Shown piece after piece: positions 62,084 to 64,000 of a stretch of DNA of 64,000 bases (the first letter of the stretch is position 1; every line of letters starts with the position of its first letter). The stretch lies in the NCBI RefSeq assembly GCF_001540865.1, contig NC_033623.1:12633218-12697217 (forward strand). Direction: 5' to 3'. The notes beneath the pieces are model-generated. The model did no database searches. It saw nothing but the letters and a program-made list of their open reading frames with translations, and was not told the DNA's origin. Made by a program: the position numbers and the translations under genes. Source of the DNA: Ananas comosus (Eukaryota > Streptophyta > Magnoliopsida > Poales > Bromeliaceae).

Positions 62084-62650
62084 TAAAATGCCTATAAAAG
62101 TTAAAATTTTTTTATGCCTATCCCTTAAAAAGAAAATCCCCACAGTTGATAATCTATTGAAAAAGGGATGGTTGGATAATCCTCTCTGTATCCTCTGTGA
62201 TGAAGTTACGGAGACAGTGGACCACCTTCTTATAGGATGTATATACACTAGATTTATATTTTTTCGAACCTTGAAGGACATCCAGTGTTTACAGACAATA
62301 GAGAACGTAACGATTTAGAGTAAAATGACCATAAATATTAGGTCGGGGGAGATTCTACAGGATCTGATTACCGTAGTAGCGTGCCGTTGGCTAATCTGGA
62401 AGAAAAGAAATAACACGATTTTTAAAAACCACATTATCGACCCTTTCTTTGTAGTTGGGTGTATCATCAAGGAATTGGTAAAAGAGTGGAGGGACTTTTG
62501 TTGAGCTGAATAACATGTCGATTACTTTTGTTATTATTTCTCTTTTCTTTTTTCTTTGAGCTATATTTTTACTTACTGTTTGTAGCCAAGTTCATTTTCG
62601 AAATGAATGGAGCAGGTAGCGTGCTACCTTTTTTTCAAAAAAATAAGAAA
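62084..62650 (+). mobile_element. 5'-truncated LINE, 3' end of reverse-transcriptase ORF
   Basis: AGAAGGGACCAT (62072-62083) and AGTAGGGACCAT (62651-62662) flank it, a 12-base duplication with one mismatch. The frame at 62088-62318 has the zinc-knuckle CILCDEVTETVDHLLIGC (C-x2-C-x8-H-x4-C); after a stop, WLIWKKRNNTIFKN matches the end of the same domain. The tail is AAATGAATGGAGCAGGTAGC, the GTAGCGTGCTAC hairpin, and an A-rich end. Dead copy, related to 7923-8407. Confidence 0.87.
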
Positions 62651-63011
62651 AGTAGGGACCATCTTGCAATAAACGAAAGAGAATGTGTGTGAATATGTGA
62701 TAGCAATAAGTAGATCCACCACCTGCATTGAACACTGTAAAAGAGGATCACAAATCATTGGTTGCACAATGCGTATTCGAATTTCTCGTACACCGCGAAT
62801 GAAATTTCATAACTATATAACATAAGTTAATCTCATAAATATGTTTTATATATTGCATCTAAAGTTTGAAACTTGAAAAGTTAGAAATAAGAAGATTGAA
62901 AATTTTAAAAGTTTATTATTCAGAAATCAATTATTGAAGAAAAGTATAACAAAGAAATATTAAAAGCAGATGTCTCAATTTTTTAAAACTTTTAAATTAT
63001 TAAATATATAT

Positions 63012-63710
63012 ATAGGGCATGGCTACTATACTATTATGAGTATTGGAGCCCTCGTACTCATAAGTTGTTTTCAATGATGGAGCTTCCGAATCGACGATCC
63101 ACTCCGTTAAATATGATTTAGAGTATTTGAAACTTCTAGAAAATAAATTTTGTAAATTTTCGAAATCATATTAAAGTCCATCAAGTGGGCATAAAATGAA
63201 CGGTCAAAATCGAACGACGTCCTAAAAAAAGATGATCAGATCTTTCAATTCAAGATCGGAGTTATTGAACTTTATCTATGTGATGAATAGAATTTTTTAT
63301 CAAAAATTCAACAAATTCCGATTCTTTTACACCGTTAAGCTAGCAAGTATTTCATACCGGCCGTTAAAAATTGTCAAATTTGTGGCAAAGGACTTGGTGG
63401 TTAGTACTCGAGACCCAAGTTCGAATCCTAATTGATTCACAATTCCAGCTAAGTTTATTTCTAAATGAAATAAACAAAGCGGGTAGCGTGCTAGCTATCT
63501 CTCAAAAAAAAAATGTCAAATTTGTGACCTCTTGATTGTAAGGTAAATGATGTCGAAAAATTATAAAATTTGATTTCTAGAAGTTTTAAATACTGTAAAT
63601 AACGTTTAATGGTATGGATCGTCAATTCGGAAGCTCTATCATCGAAAATAATTTATGAGTACGAGAGTGATCGTACTCATAATAGCATAGTAGCCGGACC
63701 CTATATATAT
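63012..63710. mobile_element. family-A element (A7) split by a SINE
   Basis: It starts GGGCATGGCTACTATACTAT after TA repeats and ends CATAGTAGCCGGACCC before TA repeats. The left tip is TATGAGTATTGGAG facing CTCGTACTCATAA; the right tip is TATGAGTACGAGAG facing TCGTACTCATAA. Arms are long inverted repeats. Without the SINE and one copy of its duplication, its length is about 555 bases, as in other A copies. Confidence 0.85.
63385..63513 (+). mobile_element. 5'-truncated SINE (S14) nested in family-A element
   Basis: TGTCAAATTTGTG flanks it at 63372-63384 and 63514-63526. The A-box end is missing; the B-box CAAGTTCGAATCC, TTTCTAAATGAAATAAAC, and the hairpin GGTAGCGTGCTAGC with poly-A are present. 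Confidence 0.9.
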
Positions 63711-63724
63711 ATAGAAAGAGAGAG

Positions 63725-64000
63725 TGCGTCTGGTATGCTTCTGGAAGTACGGAGCGCTCCGTGCTTTCAAGTTGTTTTCGATGTTCGGACTTTCGAATTA
63801 ACGATCGGCTCCGTTAGAGTTGATCTAGAGTATTTGAAGTATCTAGAAAATAAATTTTGCGATTTTTCAATATCATTTGCCTAGTGATCGAAGTGGCTCA
63901 AAATCAACGGCTGAAAATAAAAATCTTACAAAATATGATGATATGACATTAAAATTTTAGATCAAAGTTATTGATCTTGTTTTATATGGTATAAAAAATT
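63725..64000. mobile_element. family-A element, left part (A8), runs off the window
   Basis: It starts GAGTGCGTCTGG like A1 and has the tip GGAAGTACGGAGCGCTCCG with TGCTTTC, then the same body (GATCGGCTCCGTTAGAGTTG, TTTGAAGTATCTAGAAAATA). It probably continues beyond the window. Confidence 0.82.

Noticed and set aside
35984..63513. tRNA genes at the A/B-box matches
   Set aside because: The boxes belong to a repeated SINE with long tails and target duplications; no cloverleaf ends.

Overview
The window is plant nuclear DNA. The evidence is introns with plant-like junctions, plant-specific gene families (a CBL-interacting protein kinase with an NAF motif, an OVATE family protein, an HMA protein with a CaaX end), 5S-derived LTR sequence of the Cassandra type, and very AT-rich gene-poor DNA full of small transposons. 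A monocot is likely, and pineapple (Ananas) or a relative is my guess from general impression only; nothing in the window proves the species. Assembly gaps lie at 6449-6473 and 13348-14053, with single Ns at 3424, 9175, 28933, 36582 and 50016.

Supported genes: a small two-helix membrane protein (2967-3371, +); a 14-coding-exon CIPK of the CIPK3/9 type (16195-20513, +); an eight-exon TatD-type metal hydrolase (21945-26096, -), tail to tail with the kinase; an intronless OVATE family protein (38646-39287, +); and a three-exon HMA protein ending in CAIL (48270-49811, -). I rebuilt every exon junction of the multi-exon genes by hand and all are in frame. Two introns need GC donors, one in the kinase and one in the TatD gene. 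The genes have no evident functional link; they are ordinary plant genes scattered in transposon-rich DNA.

The rest is mostly small mobile elements. (1) A tRNA-derived SINE family with about 15 copies, whose 3' tail matches that of two 5'-truncated LINE copies (7923-8407 and 62084-62650); target-site duplications can be read for several of both. (2) A Cassandra-type TRIM with 5S-like sequence and a primer-binding site (6474-6737). (3) hAT-like, GGGAAAAC-type and GTTTGGT-type non-autonomous elements. (4) Two abundant inverted-repeat families, called A (about 500-570 bp) and B (about 200-250 bp) here, mostly inserted in TA microsatellites.

The most unusual signal is in families A and B. Their bodies differ, but both begin and end in a short self-complementary tip hairpin. 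The tip sequence varies from copy to copy, is matched at the two ends of a copy, and the same tip types recur in both families. This looks like a modular terminal recognition element and is the best candidate here for something undescribed.
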